DNA from: Arachis hypogaea | Taxonomy: Eukaryota; Streptophyta; Magnoliopsida; Fabales; Fabaceae | DNA: 64,000 nucleotides | Direction of reading: 5' to 3' | Assembly: GCF_003086295.3 (NCBI RefSeq) | Contig: NC_092052.1 | Location: forward strand, 10,570,346 to 10,634,345 | Part shown: one piece after another, positions 12,132 through 22,140 of the stretch | Position numbering within the stretch: position 1 is the first letter of the stretch | Layout of the letters: the number at the start of each line of letters is the position of its first letter | The notes under the pieces: generated by a model | The model's input: only the letters and a program-made list of their open reading frames with translations | Databases searched by the model: none | What the model was told of the DNA's origin: nothing | Made by a program: the position numbers and the translations under genes

Positions 12132-12787
12132 ATCTTTTTAGTTTCTTGTTAGTCAAGTAATCAACTTTAGTTTTCAAAATCAAATCTTTTTAATTTTCTT
12201 TTCAAATCTTTTTCAAATTAAAATTTCAATCATATCTTTTTCAAATTCAATTTCAAAATCTTTTCTAACTTCTTATCTTTTTAAAATTGATTTTCAAATC
12301 TTATCTTTTTGTTTCAATCATATCTTTTTAAATTTCAATCATATCTTTTTCAAAAACAAATTTCAAAACTTTTTCAATCAATCTTATCTTTTTGTTTCAA
12401 TCATATCTTTTTCAAAACTACCTAACTAATCCTCTCTCTCTTATTTTTGAAAATTTCCTCTCTCCTTTTTCAAAATTTCTTTTTAATTAACTAATTGTTT
12501 TAATTTTAATTTAATTTCAACTTTAATTTTCGAAATCTAACTTTCAATTTTAATTTTTATTTTAATTAAATTTCAAAATTCTCTCTCCCATCTCCTTCTA
12601 TTTATTTATTCATCTACTAACACTTCTCTCCCATCTAAAAATTCGAACACCACCTCCCTCTCTGTGTTCGAGTTTTTCCTCTTCTCTTCTTTACATTACA
12701 TTCTTTTCTTCTTCTACTCACACAAAGGAACCTCTCTCTACTGAGGCAAAGAGGATCCCTATTATTTTCTGTTTTCTTCTTTTTCAT

Positions 12788-15100
12788 ATGAGCAGGAGCA
12801 AGGACAAGAACATTCTTGTTGAAGCAGATCCTGAACCTGAAAGGACTCTAAAAAGGAAACTAAGAGAAGCTAAAATACAACAATCCAGAGACAACCTTAC
12901 AGAAATTTTCGAACAGGAAAAGGAGATGGCAGCCGAAAATAATAATAATGCAAGGAGGATGCTTGGTGACTTTACTGCACCTAATTCCAATTTACATGGA
13001 AGAAGCATCTCCATCCCTGCCATTGGAGCAAATAACTTTGAGCTGAAACCTCAATTAGTTTCTCTGATGCAGCAGAACTGCAAGTTTCATGGACTTCCAT
13101 CTGAAGATCCTTTTCAGTTCTTAACTGAATTCTTGTAGATCTGTGATACTGTTAAGACCAATGGGGTTGATCCCGAGGTCTACAGGCTTATGCTTTTCTC
13201 ATTTGTTGTAAGAGACAGAGCTAGAGTATGGTTGGATTCTCAACCCAAAGATAGCCTGAACTCTTGGGATAAGCTGGTCACAGCTTTCTTAGCCAAGTTC
13301 TTTCCTCCTCAAAAGCTTAGTAAGCTTAGAGTGGATGTTCAAACCTTCAGACAGAAAGAAGGAGAATCCCTCTATGAAGCTTGGGAGAGATACAAGGAAC
13401 TAACCAAAAAGTGTCCTTCTGACATGCTTTCAGAATGGACCATCCTGGATATATTCTATGATGGTCTGTCTGAGTTATCAAAGATGTCACTGGACCATTC
13501 TGCAGGTGGATCCATTCACCTAAAGAAAATGCCTGCAGAAGCTAAAGAACTCATTGACATGGTTGCAAATAACCAGTTCATGTACACTTCTGAAAGGAAC
13601 CCTGTAAGTAATGGGATGCCTCAGAAGAAGGGAGTTCTTGAAATTGATACTCTGAATGCTATATTGGCTCAGAATAAAATATTGACTCAACAAGTCAATA
13701 TGATTTCTCAGAGTCTGAATGGAATGCAAGCTGCATCCAATAGTACTCAAGAGGCATCTTCTGAAGAAGAAGCTTATGATCCTGAGAACCCTGCAATAGC
13801 AGAGGTGAATTACATGGGTGAACCATATGGAAACACCTATAATCCCTCATGGAGAAATCACCCAAATCTCTCATGGAAGGATCAACAAAAGCCTTAACAA
13901 GGCTTTAATAATGGTGGAAGAAATAGGTTTAGCAATAGCAAGCCTTTTCCATCATCCACTCAACAAAAGACAGAGAGTTCTGAGCAGAATCCATCTAGCT
14001 TGGCAAATATAGTCTCTGATCTATCTAAGGCCACTCTAAGTTTTATGAATGAAACAAGGTCCTCCATTAGAAATTTGGAGGCACAAGTGAGCCAGCTGAG
14101 TAAAAGGGTCACTGAAATCTCTCCTAGTACTCTCCCAAGCAATACAGAAGAAAATCCAAAAGGAGAGTGCAAGGCCATTGAATTAACCATCATGGCCGAA
14201 CCCACAAGAGAGGAGGAGGACGTGAATCCCAGTGAGGAAGACCTCCTGGGACGTCTAGTGATTAATAAGGAATTTTCCTCTGAGGAACCAAAAGAATCTG
14301 AGACTCATCTAGAGACCATAGAGATTCCATTGAACCTCCTTATGCCATTCATGAGCTCTGATGAGTATTCTTCCTCTGAAGAGAATGAAGATGTTACTGA
14401 AGAGCAAGTTGCCAAGTACCTTGGTGCTATCATGAAGCTGAATGCCAAATTATTTGGTAATGAGACTTGGGAAGATGAACCTCCCTTGCTCATCAATGAA
14501 CTGAGTGATCTGGATCAACTGAGATTGCCTCAGAAGAAACAGGATCCTGGAAAGTTCTTAATACCTTGTACCATAGGTACCATGACCTTTGAGAAGGCTC
14601 TATGTGACCTTGGGTCAGGGATAAACCTCATGCCCCTCTCTGTAATGGAAAAATTGGGAATCTTTGAGGTACAAGCTGCCAGAATCTCACTAGAGATGGC
14701 AGACAACTCAAGAAAACAGGCTTATGGTCAAGTAGAAGACGTGTTAGTAAAGGTTGAAGGCCTTTACATCCCTGCTGATTTCATAATCCTAGACACTGGG
14801 AAGGAAGAGGATGAATCCATCATCCTTGGAAGACCCTTCCTAGCCACAGCAAGAGCTGTGATTGATATGGACAGAGGAGAATTGATCCTTCAACTAAATG
14901 AAGATAACCTTGTGTTTAAAACTCAAGGATCTCCTTCTGTAACCATGGAGAGGAAGCATGAAAAGCTTCTCTCACTGCAGAGTCAACCAAAGCCCCCACA
15001 GTCAAACTCTAAGTTTGGTGTTGGGAGGCTTCAACCAAACTCTAAGTTTGGTGTTGAACTCCCATATCCAAACTCTAAGTTTGGTGTTGGGAGTCTATAA
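12788..15100 (+). pseudogene. Gag-protease ORF of element A with two in-frame stops
   Basis: One frame runs from the ATG at 12788 to 15100, broken only by TAG at 13136 and TAA at 13895. The first part has the Athila-type gag start (DPEPERTLKRKLREA), then NNFELKPQLVSLMQ. The second has the retrotransposon gag core (WLDSQPKDSLNSWDKL, FLAKFFPPQK, ESLYEAWERYKEL). The third ends in an aspartic protease domain (LCDLGSGINLMPLSV, ADFIILD, IILGRPFLATARAVID). The frame is otherwise clean, so the stops look recent. No pol follows. The protein would form particles and process gag. Confidence 0.85.
14999..15090 (+). repeat. Three in-frame copies of a PPT-like cassette at the end of gag-protease
   Basis: CAAACTCTAAGTTTGGTGTTG occurs three times, the last truncated by the ORF end, encoding NSKFGVG/NSKFGVE repeats. 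The core TAAGTTTGGTGTTG also occurs at 16054 (as GTGTGG) and immediately before the LTR at 18402, where it serves as the polypurine tract. Confidence 0.8.
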
Positions 15101-15169
15101 AATTGACCTGATCACCTGTGTGGCTCCATGAGAGCCCACTGTCAAGCTATTGACATTAAAGAAGCGCTT

Positions 15170-15187
15170 GTTGGGAGGCAACCCAAT
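15170..15187 (+). other. Conserved post-ORF hairpin, element A copy
   Basis: GTTGGG-AGGCAA-CCCAAT lies 70 bases after the gag-protease stop, preceded by AAAGAAGCGCTT. The 6-bp stem has one G-U pair. Equivalent hairpins with changed but still paired stems follow the last gag/pol-type ORFs of C (38541-38558) and D (27478-27495, 33981-33998). Confidence 0.6.
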
Positions 15188-15334
15188 GTTATTTAATCAT
15201 TTTTATTTTATTTTCTCTTTGTTATTTCATGTTTTATTAGGTTGATGATCATGTGGAGTCACAAAAACTACTGAAAAATCAAAAATAGAATAAAAAATAG
15301 CATTGAAAATAGAACACCCTAGAGGAAGGGCTTA

Positions 15335-15604
15335 CTGGCGTTTAAACGCCAGTAAGGAGCATTTGGCTGGCGTTTAACGCCAGAACAGAGCATGAAACTA
15401 GCGTTAAACGCCAGAAACAAGCAGCATTCTGGCGTTTAAACGCCAGGAATGTACCTCAGAGGAAAACTGGCATTCAACGCCAGAAACATGCTGCAGACTG
15501 GCGTTGAACGCCCAAAACAAGCATGGAAGTGGCGTTTAATGCCAGAAACATGCTGCAATCTGGCGTTAAACGCCAGGATTGCCTACAGAGGGCATTTACA
15601 CGCC
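15335..15604 (+). repeat. 31-bp phased palindrome array in the 3' noncoding part of A
   Basis: Nine copies of CTGGCGTT(T/N)AACGCCAG, each a near-perfect palindrome, start at 15335, 15367, 15398, 15429, 15467, 15498, 15529, 15560 and about 15589. Most starts are exactly 31 apart. Spacers are 14 bases and resemble AAACATGCTGCAxx. The last copies are decayed. Confidence 0.9.
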
Positions 15605-15637
15605 TCAAAGGTGAAGGGATGAGAAATCCTCAAACAC

Positions 15638-15694
15638 CTCAGGATCTGTGGACCCCACAGGATTCTCTCAGGATCTGTGGACCCCACAGGATCC
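15638..15694 (+). repeat. Short direct repeat before the internal promoter of A
   Basis: CAGGATCTGTGGACCCCACA occurs twice about 31 bases apart. Each copy is itself an imperfect inverted repeat (GGATC-TGTGG against CCACAGGATCC). Confidence 0.7.
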
Positions 15695-15905
15695 CCATTT
15701 ACCTTTCTTCTCTCCTCTTCACACCTTTTCATAACACTCTTCCCCAAATACCCCTCACCAATCAACTCAATCACTCTCTCCCATCACCTCTTCACCACTC
15801 ACATCCATCTTCTCTTCCCCAAAAACCCCACCTACCTTTAAATTCAAAATAATTTCCCTCCCAAACCCAACCCTAAATGGCCGAACCCTAACCCCTCCCC
15901 ACTCC

Positions 15906-15914
15906 TATATAAAC
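15906..15914 (+). promoter_or_regulatory. TATA box upstream of the second ORF of A
   Basis: TATATAAAC sits in C-rich sequence. It is followed about 30 bases later by a CA/AC-rich stretch (TTTTCACACAACAC) and a pyrimidine-rich leader to the ATG at 16103. This is the layout of a plant core promoter with a 5' leader, inside the element and away from the LTR promoter. Confidence 0.5.
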
Positions 15915-16030
15915 CCCTCATTCCCTCTTCATTTTCACACAACACATCCCTTTCTTCACCCCTTGGCCGAAACCACCTCTCCCTCCATCTCCTCCATTTT
16001 TCTTCTTCTTCTACTTCTTTCTCTTTTTCT

Positions 16031-16067
16031 TTGCTCGAGGACGAGCAAACATTTTAAGTTTGGTGTG
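16031..16067 (+). other. Internal copy of the AGGA hairpin plus PPT-like motif (A)
   Basis: TTGCTCG-AGGA-CGAGCAA forms a 7-bp stem with a 4-base loop. ATTTTAAGTTTGGTGTGG follows directly. The same pair of motifs stands right before the LTR at 18378. This copy lies in the leader of the second ORF. Confidence 0.75.
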
Positions 16068-16102
16068 GTAAATGCATAGCTTTTATTTTTCCATAACCAA
16101 TC

Positions 16103-17253
16103 ATGGCACCTAAGGCCAGAGAAACCTCTAGAAAGAAGAAAGGGAAGGCAATTGCGTCCACCTCTGAGTCATGGGAGATGGAGAGATTCATCTCTAAGGT
16201 CCATCAAGACCACTTCTATGAAGTTGTGGCCAAGAAGAAAGTGATCCCTGAGGTTCCTTTCAAACTCAAAAAGAATGAGTATCCGGAGATCCGACTTGAG
16301 ATCCAAAGAAGAGGTTGGGAAGTCCTCACCAACTCCATTCAACAAGTCGGGATCTTAATGGTTCAAGAGTTCTATGCAAACGCATGGGTCACTAGAAACC
16401 ATGATCAAAGTGTGAACTCGAACCCAAAGAATTGGCTCACCATGGTTCGGGGGAAATACTTAGATTTCAGTCCAGAAAATGTAAGGTTGGCGTTCAACCT
16501 ACCAATGATGGAAGAGAATGCACGCCCCTACACTAGAAGAGTCAACTTTGATCAAAGGTTGGACCAAGTCCTCATGGACATATGTGTGGAAGGAGCTCAA
16601 TGAAAAATTGACTCAAAAGGCAAGCCGGTTCAACTAAGAAGGCTTGACCTCAAACCAGTAGCTAGAGGATGGTTGGAGTTCATTCAATGCTTAATCATTC
16701 CTACTAGTAACCGGTCTGAAGTTACTATAGACCGGCCATCATGATCCATATTATCATGATTGGGGAGGAAGTGGAGGTTCATGAGATTATACCTCAAGAA
16801 CTCTACAAGGTGGCTGACAAGTCCTCCAACTTGGTAAGGTTAGCCTTTCCTCACCTCATTTGCCACCTCTGCAATTCGGCTGGGATTGACATAGAGGGAG
16901 ACATCCTCATTGAAGAGGATAAGCCCATCACTAAGAAAAAGATGGAGCAAACAAGAGAGCATGGACCTCAACATGAGCATGAGGAAATTCCTCACCATGA
17001 AATCCCTGAGATGCCTCAAGGAATGCACTTTCTTCCACAAAACTATTGGGAACAAATCAACACTTCCCTAGGTGAATTAAGTTCCAACATGGGACAATTA
17101 AGGGTGGAACATCAAGAGCACTCCATCATCCTCCATGAAATTAGAGAAGATCAAAGAGCTATGAGGGAGGAGCAAGAAAGACAAGGAAGAGACATAGAGG
17201 AGCTCAAAAGCACCATTGGTTCTTCAAGAAGAGGAAGACGCCACCCTTACTAA
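16103..17253 (+). pseudogene. Second ORF of element A (plant transposon-protein-like), broken
   Basis: The ORF starts with MAPKARETSRKKKGKAIA, a basic N-terminus. It continues with EVPFKLKKNEYPEI, VQEFYANAWVTRN and YLDFSPENVRLAFNLP to a TGA at 16601. The reading continues in the same frame past that stop (LRRLDLKPVARGW). A frameshift near 16735 moves to the frame 16741-17253, with VEVHEIIPQELYKVADKSS and FPHLICHLCNSAGI. The last 60 residues are charged and heptad-like, a probable coiled coil. Proteins of this kind are usually annotated as putative plant transposon protein. The function is unknown; the basic start would suit nucleic-acid binding. Confidence 0.75.
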
Positions 17254-18377
17254 GGTGGACTCATTCCTTAATCTCCTTGTTTATTTATTTTCCTGTTTTT
17301 CGATTTTTATGCTTTATGTTTGTTTATTTTTTTGTCTTCATGATCACTAGTATTTAAGTGTCTATGCCTTAAAGTTATGAATGTCCTATGAATCCATCAC
17401 CTCTCTTGAATAAAAAAATTGTTTTAATTACAAAAGAACAAGAAGTACATGGTTTCGAATTCATCCTTGAAACTAGTTTAATTATTTTGATGTGGTGACA
17501 ATACTTTTTGTTTTCTGAATGAATGCTTGAACAGTGCATATGTCTTTTGAAGTTGTTGTTTATGAATGTTAAATATGTTGGCTCTTGAAAGAATGATGAT
17601 AAGGAGAAATGTTATTTGATAATCTAAAAAATCATAAAAATGATTCTTGAAGCAAGAAAAAGCAGTGAATACAAAGGCTTGCAGAAAAAAATGGCGAAAA
17701 AAAAAGGAAAAAAAATAATAGAAAGAAAAAGAAAAAGCAAGCAGAAAAAGCCAAAAGCTCTTAAAACCAAAAGGCAAGAGCAAAAAGCCAACAACCCTTA
17801 AAACCAAAAGGCAAGGGTAAATAAAAAGGATCCCAAGGCTTTGAGCATCAGTGGATAGGAGGGCCTAAAGAAATAAAATCCTGGCCTAAGCGGCTAAACC
17901 AAGCTGTCCCTAACCATGTGCTTGTGGCGTGAAGGTGTCAAGTGAAAACTTGAGACTGAGCGGTTAAAGTCAAGGTCCAAAGCAAAAGAAGAGTGTGCTT
18001 AAGAACCCTGGACACCTCTAATTGGGGACTTTAGCAAAGCTGAGTCACAATCTGAAAAGGTTCACCCAATTATATGTCTGTGGCATTTATGTATCCGGTG
18101 GTAATACTGGAAAACAAAGTGCTTAGGGCCACGGCCAAGACTTATAAAGTAGTTGTGTTCAAGAATCAATATACTGAACTAGGAGAATCAATAACACTAT
18201 CTGAACTCTGAGTTCCCATAGATGCCAATCATTCTGAACTTCAATGGATAAAGTGAGATGCCAAAACTATTCAAGAGGCAAAAAGCTACAAGTCCCGCTC
18301 ATCTGATTGGAGCTATGTTTCATTGATATTTTGGAACTTATAGTATATTCTCTTCTTTTTATCCTATTTGATTTTCA
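17254..18377 (+). other. 3' noncoding region of A
   Basis: There is no ORF of note. It contains A-rich repeats of CCAAAAGGCAAGAGC type near 17750-17820. A hairpin at 17935-17956 (GTGTCAAGT-GAAA-ACTTGAGAC, one G-G mismatch) recurs twice in element C (22416-22436, 22591-22611). The minus-strand frame at 17478-17807 is low-complexity translation. Confidence 0.6.
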
Positions 18378-18415
18378 GTTGCTTGGGGACAAGCAACAAT
18401 TTAAGTTTGGTGTTG
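18378..18415 (+). other. AGGA-type hairpin and polypurine tract before the 3' LTR of A
   Basis: GTTGCTTG-GGGA-CAAGCAAC is a perfect 8-bp stem with a GGGA loop (18378-18397). ATTTAAGTTTGGTGTTG follows and abuts the LTR start TGATGAGCGG at 18416. Confidence 0.8.
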
Positions 18416-20080
18416 TGATGAGCGGATAATTTATACGCTTTTTGGCATTGTTTTTAGTATGTTTTCATTATGATTTAGTTAGTTTTTAGTATATTTTTAT
18501 TAGTTTTTAATTAAAAATCACATTTTTGGACTTTACTATGAGTTTGTGTGTTTTTCTGTGATTTTAGATATTTTCTGGCTGAAATTGAGGGACCTGAGCA
18601 AAAATCAGATTCAGAGGTTGAAGAAGGACTGCAGATGCTGTTGGATTCTGACCTCCCTGCACTCAAAGTGGATTTTCTGGAGTTACAGAACTTCAAATGG
18701 CGCGCTTCCAATTGCGTTGGAAAGTAGACATCCAGGGCTTTCCGGCAATATATAATAGTCCATACTTTGAATAAGAATTAACGACGTAAACTGGTGTTCA
18801 ACGCCAGTTCCATGCTGCATTCTGGAGTCAAACGCCAGAAACAAGTTGCAAAGTGGAGTTCAACGCTAGAAACACATTACAAACTGGCGTTCAACTCCAA
18901 GAATGACCTCTCCACGTGTAAACTTCAAGCTCAGCCCAAGCACACACCAAGTGGGCCCCAGAAGTGGATTTCTACATCATTTACTCAATTCTGTAAACCC
19001 TAATAACTAGTTTAGTATAAATAGGACTTTTTACTATTGTATTAGACATCTTTGGATCATCTTAGGACGTTTAGTTCTTAGATCATGAGAGCTGGCCATT
19101 CAACCATGCCTGAACCTTTCACTTATGTATTTTTCAATGGTAGAGTTTCTACACACCATAGATTAAGGTGTGGAGCTCTACTGTTCCTCAAAGATTAATG
19201 CAAAGTACTACTGCTTTTTCTATTCAATTCAACTTATTCCGCTTCTAAGATATTTATTCGCACTTCAACATGAATGTGATGATCGTGACAAAGTCATCAT
19301 CATTCCCCTATGAACACGTGCCTGACAACCACTTCCGTTCTACCTTTGATTGAATGGATATCTCTTGGATATCTAATACAGGGGACCGAGTCCGAGTTAT
19401 TAGCGTCCTCGTGGTATAAGTTAGAACCCATGGATGGCCATTCCTGAGATCCGAAAAGTCTAAACCTTGTCTGTGGTATTCCGAGTAGGATCTGGGAAGG
19501 GATGGCTGTGACGAGCTTCAAACTCGCGAGTGCTGGGCGTAGTGACAGACGCAAAAGGATAGTAAATCCTATTCCAGTATGATCGAGAACCGACAGATGA
19601 TTAGCCATGCAGTGACAGAGCATTGGACCATTTTCACAGGAGGATGGGATGTAGCCATTGATAACGGTGATGCCCTACATAAAGCTTGCCATGGAAAGGA
19701 GTAGGATTCATTGGATGAAGATAGTAGGAAAGCAGAGATCAGAGGAACGAAAGCATCTCTATACGCTTATCTGAAATTCTCACCAATGTTTTACATAAGT
19801 ATCCCTATCCTATTTTATATTTTATTTATTTTCATCCACTATAATTTCTTAATACAATTTAATCCGCCTGACTGAGATTTACAAGGTGACCATAGCTTGC
19901 TTCAAGCCGACAATCTCCATGGGATCGACCCTTACTCACGTAAGGTTTATTACTTGGACGACCCAGTGCACTTGCTGGTCAGTTGTACGAAGTTGTGAAA
20001 TAGATATAATATCATGAACGTGCGTGTTGAGTTTTTAGCGCCGTTACCAAGGAATGGAATGATCACGATTTCGCACACCA
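18416..20080 (+). repeat. 3' LTR of element A
   Basis: It begins TGATGAGCGGATAATTT and ends TCGCACACCA. A TATA box (TATAAATAG) lies at 19016-19024. A four-unit version of the 31-bp palindrome array lies upstream of it at 18791-18901. A decayed primer-binding-like sequence (TAGCGCCGTTACC, 20036) is embedded near the end, suggesting the tail was duplicated with part of the leader in the history of this family. The exact right end is inferred. Confidence 0.75.
18791..18901 (+). repeat. 31-bp palindrome array in the U3 of the A LTR
   Basis: Units CTGG(T/A/C)GT(T/C)(C/A)AACGCCAG start at 18791, 18822, 18853 and 18884, exactly 31 apart, with 14-base spacers. The unit is the same as in the array at 15335-15604. 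The array ends about 115 bases upstream of the TATA box. Confidence 0.9.
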
Positions 20081-20229
20081 TTGTTTATGTGCTATTAGGA
20101 TATCTAACTGATATATGTGGCATAAACGTTCATGAGCATGCATTTGGGACTTAAGCACTGAACTTGAGATATTGATACTGATCAACTTGATATCACTTGT
20201 TTGGTGTGTATAGGGACCAGATGTCTACT

Positions 20230-20231
<2 letters not shown>

Positions 20232-20288
<57 letters not shown>

Positions 20289-20289
20289 G
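20232..20289 (+). repeat. GGACGC hexanucleotide repeat in gag of B
   Basis: About ten GGACGC units in a row encode alternating Arg and Gly. The run is coding and in frame. The antisense open frame through it (20193-20444) is an artefact of the repeat. Confidence 0.9.
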
Positions 20290-20663
20290 CGAGGTAGAGG
20301 CCGAATAGGCAATGCTATACCTGAAGCATCAGGGAATATTCCTGACCCTATAGACTTCATGGCTACCTTGGGCAATATGGCAACAGCTATGCAAGCGACA
20401 ACTGAAGCCCTGGGAAACCAAATAAATAATGGGAACAATGGCAATAATGGTGATAATGGTCCGATGACGCTCTCTTCCTTCTTGAAGGTTCACCCTCCAA
20501 CTTTCAGAGGAACCTTGAATCCAATCGATGCTGATAACTGGATACAGGCCATTGAGCGAGCATTACAGGCGCAACAGGTTCCGGATGAACAGTGGGTTGA
20601 GTTTGGAACCTACCAGTTGCATGGTGAAGCTCAGTACTGGTGGCAGGGCATGAGGCGCATTCT

Positions 20664-20668
20664 GCAGC
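20664..20668. other. Target-site duplication of element C, left copy (GCAGC)
   Basis: GCAGC precedes the LTR start TGGTATGG at 20669 and recurs at 45768-45772 right after the other LTR. It is a 5-base duplication, as expected for gypsy integration. Confidence 0.92.
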
Positions 20669-22102
20669 TGGTATGGTAATTTCTAACCCACAAACTAACC
20701 GGTAAGTGCACCGGGTCGTACCAAGTAATACCTCAGGTGAGTGAGTGAGGGTCGATCCCACGAGGATTGATGGACTAAGCAACAATGATTGATTAATTGG
20801 CTTATTTAGACAAACAGAAAAGAGTGTTTGAATATTCAAAGAGCATTAAACAATTGTACAGAAATTAAAATAGTAAAGTAAATGGGTTGGGAGTAAAGTA
20901 TGGAGAAGGCAGTTAAGGGTTCAGAGTTATCTATTTTTCCGGATTCACTTTTCTTACTAACTATTTTAATCCTGTAGGAATTAATTTATGGCAAATTATA
21001 TGTGACTAGACCCTAATTCCTTAGACCTTTCTAATCTCCTCTAATTTTCATCAACTGCCAATTCCTTGGTCAATTAATTCCAATTAGAGGGTGATGATCA
21101 AATTCCAGTTTATATGCCACAAAAACTCTAATTACCCAAAAATAAAAGGATTATATGTCATGTATCCCGTTAAATCCAGATAATTAAAATTTAGGAGAAT
21201 GTGTTTTCAAGATGTTGTTCAAGTAAAGAGCTTTTCCAAGTTATACAAGAACTCAAGTAGAAAAGGGTCATACTTCCGTTCCACCCAAATTCATAAGATA
21301 AAGAGCGAAAACAATTCTTAAATTATAAATCCATACATGAATTAAAATAGAAAAAGCAATAAAATCAATCCATACAAATAGACAGAGCTCCTAACCTTAA
21401 CAATTGAGGTTTAGTTGCTCATAGTTCAGAGTAGAAAACTAGGATTGTAAATTGGAATGGAATAATGTTGGGCTGGAATCCCCCTGTTGGAATCCCCTTC
21501 TATATCTAATCCTAATTTTATTTAAAATCTATTATCTAAAACTAAAATAATATCTTTTTCTAAAAAAATATTTGAATTTAAATTAGAATTAATTAACAAG
21601 TCTTCAGTTGATGGGTGGGGACCACTCGTTTTGTCCATTCTGCAGCTTCTAATATGTGTTTTCTGGGCTGAAAACTGAGTCAAAACAGCCCAGAAATTGC
21701 CCCCAGCATTTTTATGCGTTTTCTGCACGTGGCGCATGTCACGCGTATGCGTCGATGGTCTTCTTCGCGTGTCATGTGCACGCGTCAGTCACGTGCACGC
21801 GTCGCTGAGCAAATCTTCAAATCACGCGTACGCGTCAGTCATGCGCACGCGTCGCCATGGAAAGGTCCAAATCACGCACACGCATCAGTCACGCGTACGC
21901 GTCGCTCCTCGCTGCCATCTCCTTTGGTTCTTGTGCTGCAGAAACTCCATCAAATCCATCCGAATGCTACCTAAAATAAACAAAATTGCAAAAAAACTCA
22001 AAGTAGCATCCATATTGGCTAAAAGATAATTAATTCTTTATTAAACTCAACAAATTAGATGCAAATTTACTAGGAAAAGATAGAAAAGATGCTCACGCAT
22101 CA
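20669..22102 (-). repeat. LTR of C (3' LTR on the minus strand)
   Basis: On the plus strand it starts TGGTATGGTAATTTC and ends CACGCATCA. It matches 44323-45767 with scattered substitutions. Its palindrome block (21741-21905) has one 17-base unit fewer than the partner LTR. Confidence 0.92.
21741..21905 (-). repeat. 17-bp palindrome dimers in the left LTR of C
   Basis: The unit is ACGCG-N2-CGCGT with 5-base spacers between paired units. Examples are the dimers around 21776-21804, 21823-21851 and 21874-21902; the first site (21741) is a single unit here. Many variants are CpG-to-TpG or CpA changes. Confidence 0.88.
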
Positions 22103-22140
22103 CAACACCAAACTTGAATTGTTGCTTGTCCTCAAGCAAC
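22103..22140 (-). other. AGGA hairpin and polypurine tract before the 3' LTR of C
   Basis: On the minus strand GTTGCTTG-AGGA-CAAGCAAC (8-bp stem, 22140-22121) is followed by AATTCAAGTTTGGTGTTG, which abuts the LTR at 22102. Confidence 0.8.

Larger units (their letters stand above)
12132..20080 (+). mobile_element. Ty3/gypsy element A: gag-protease and second ORF, no RT or integrase (5' end outside window)
   Basis: The order is leader (12132-12787), gag-protease ORF, hairpin, 31-bp palindrome array, TATA box, second ORF, hairpin with polypurine tract, and 3' LTR (18416-20080). No RT, RNase H or integrase motif occurs in the 1 kb between the protease and the second ORF, so this is a non-autonomous derivative of an Athila-like element. 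The leader is TC-rich low-complexity DNA. The right flank (20081) is the leader of element B. The 5' LTR and tRNA primer site are left of the window. It resembles the peanut FIDEL/Feral group from memory only. Confidence 0.8.
20221..20668 (+). pseudogene. Gag of B, first part (cut by element C)
   Basis: I chose the ATG at 20221 (MSTRGRG) because the family starts here; an in-frame ATG 24 bases upstream is less likely. Residues 3-26 are an Arg-Gly run encoded by a GGACGC repeat. The gag domain follows with LKVHPPTFRGTL, ADNWIQAIERAL and EAQYWW. The frame stops making sense at 20669, where the LTR of C begins. It resumes in the same frame after 45772, once a single copy of the 5-base target duplication is counted. 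Confidence 0.9.

Noticed and set aside
15335..15604. Regularly spaced palindromic repeats resembling a CRISPR array
   Set aside because: The setting is a plant retrotransposon, the repeats are degenerate, the spacers are similar to one another, and the same unit is in the LTR.
17478..17807. 109-aa Phe-rich minus-strand frame in A
   Set aside because: Translation of an A-rich low-complexity stretch in noncoding 3' sequence.
20193..20444. Antisense frame with a Pro-Arg run
   Set aside because: Reverse translation of the GGACGC repeat in gag of B.
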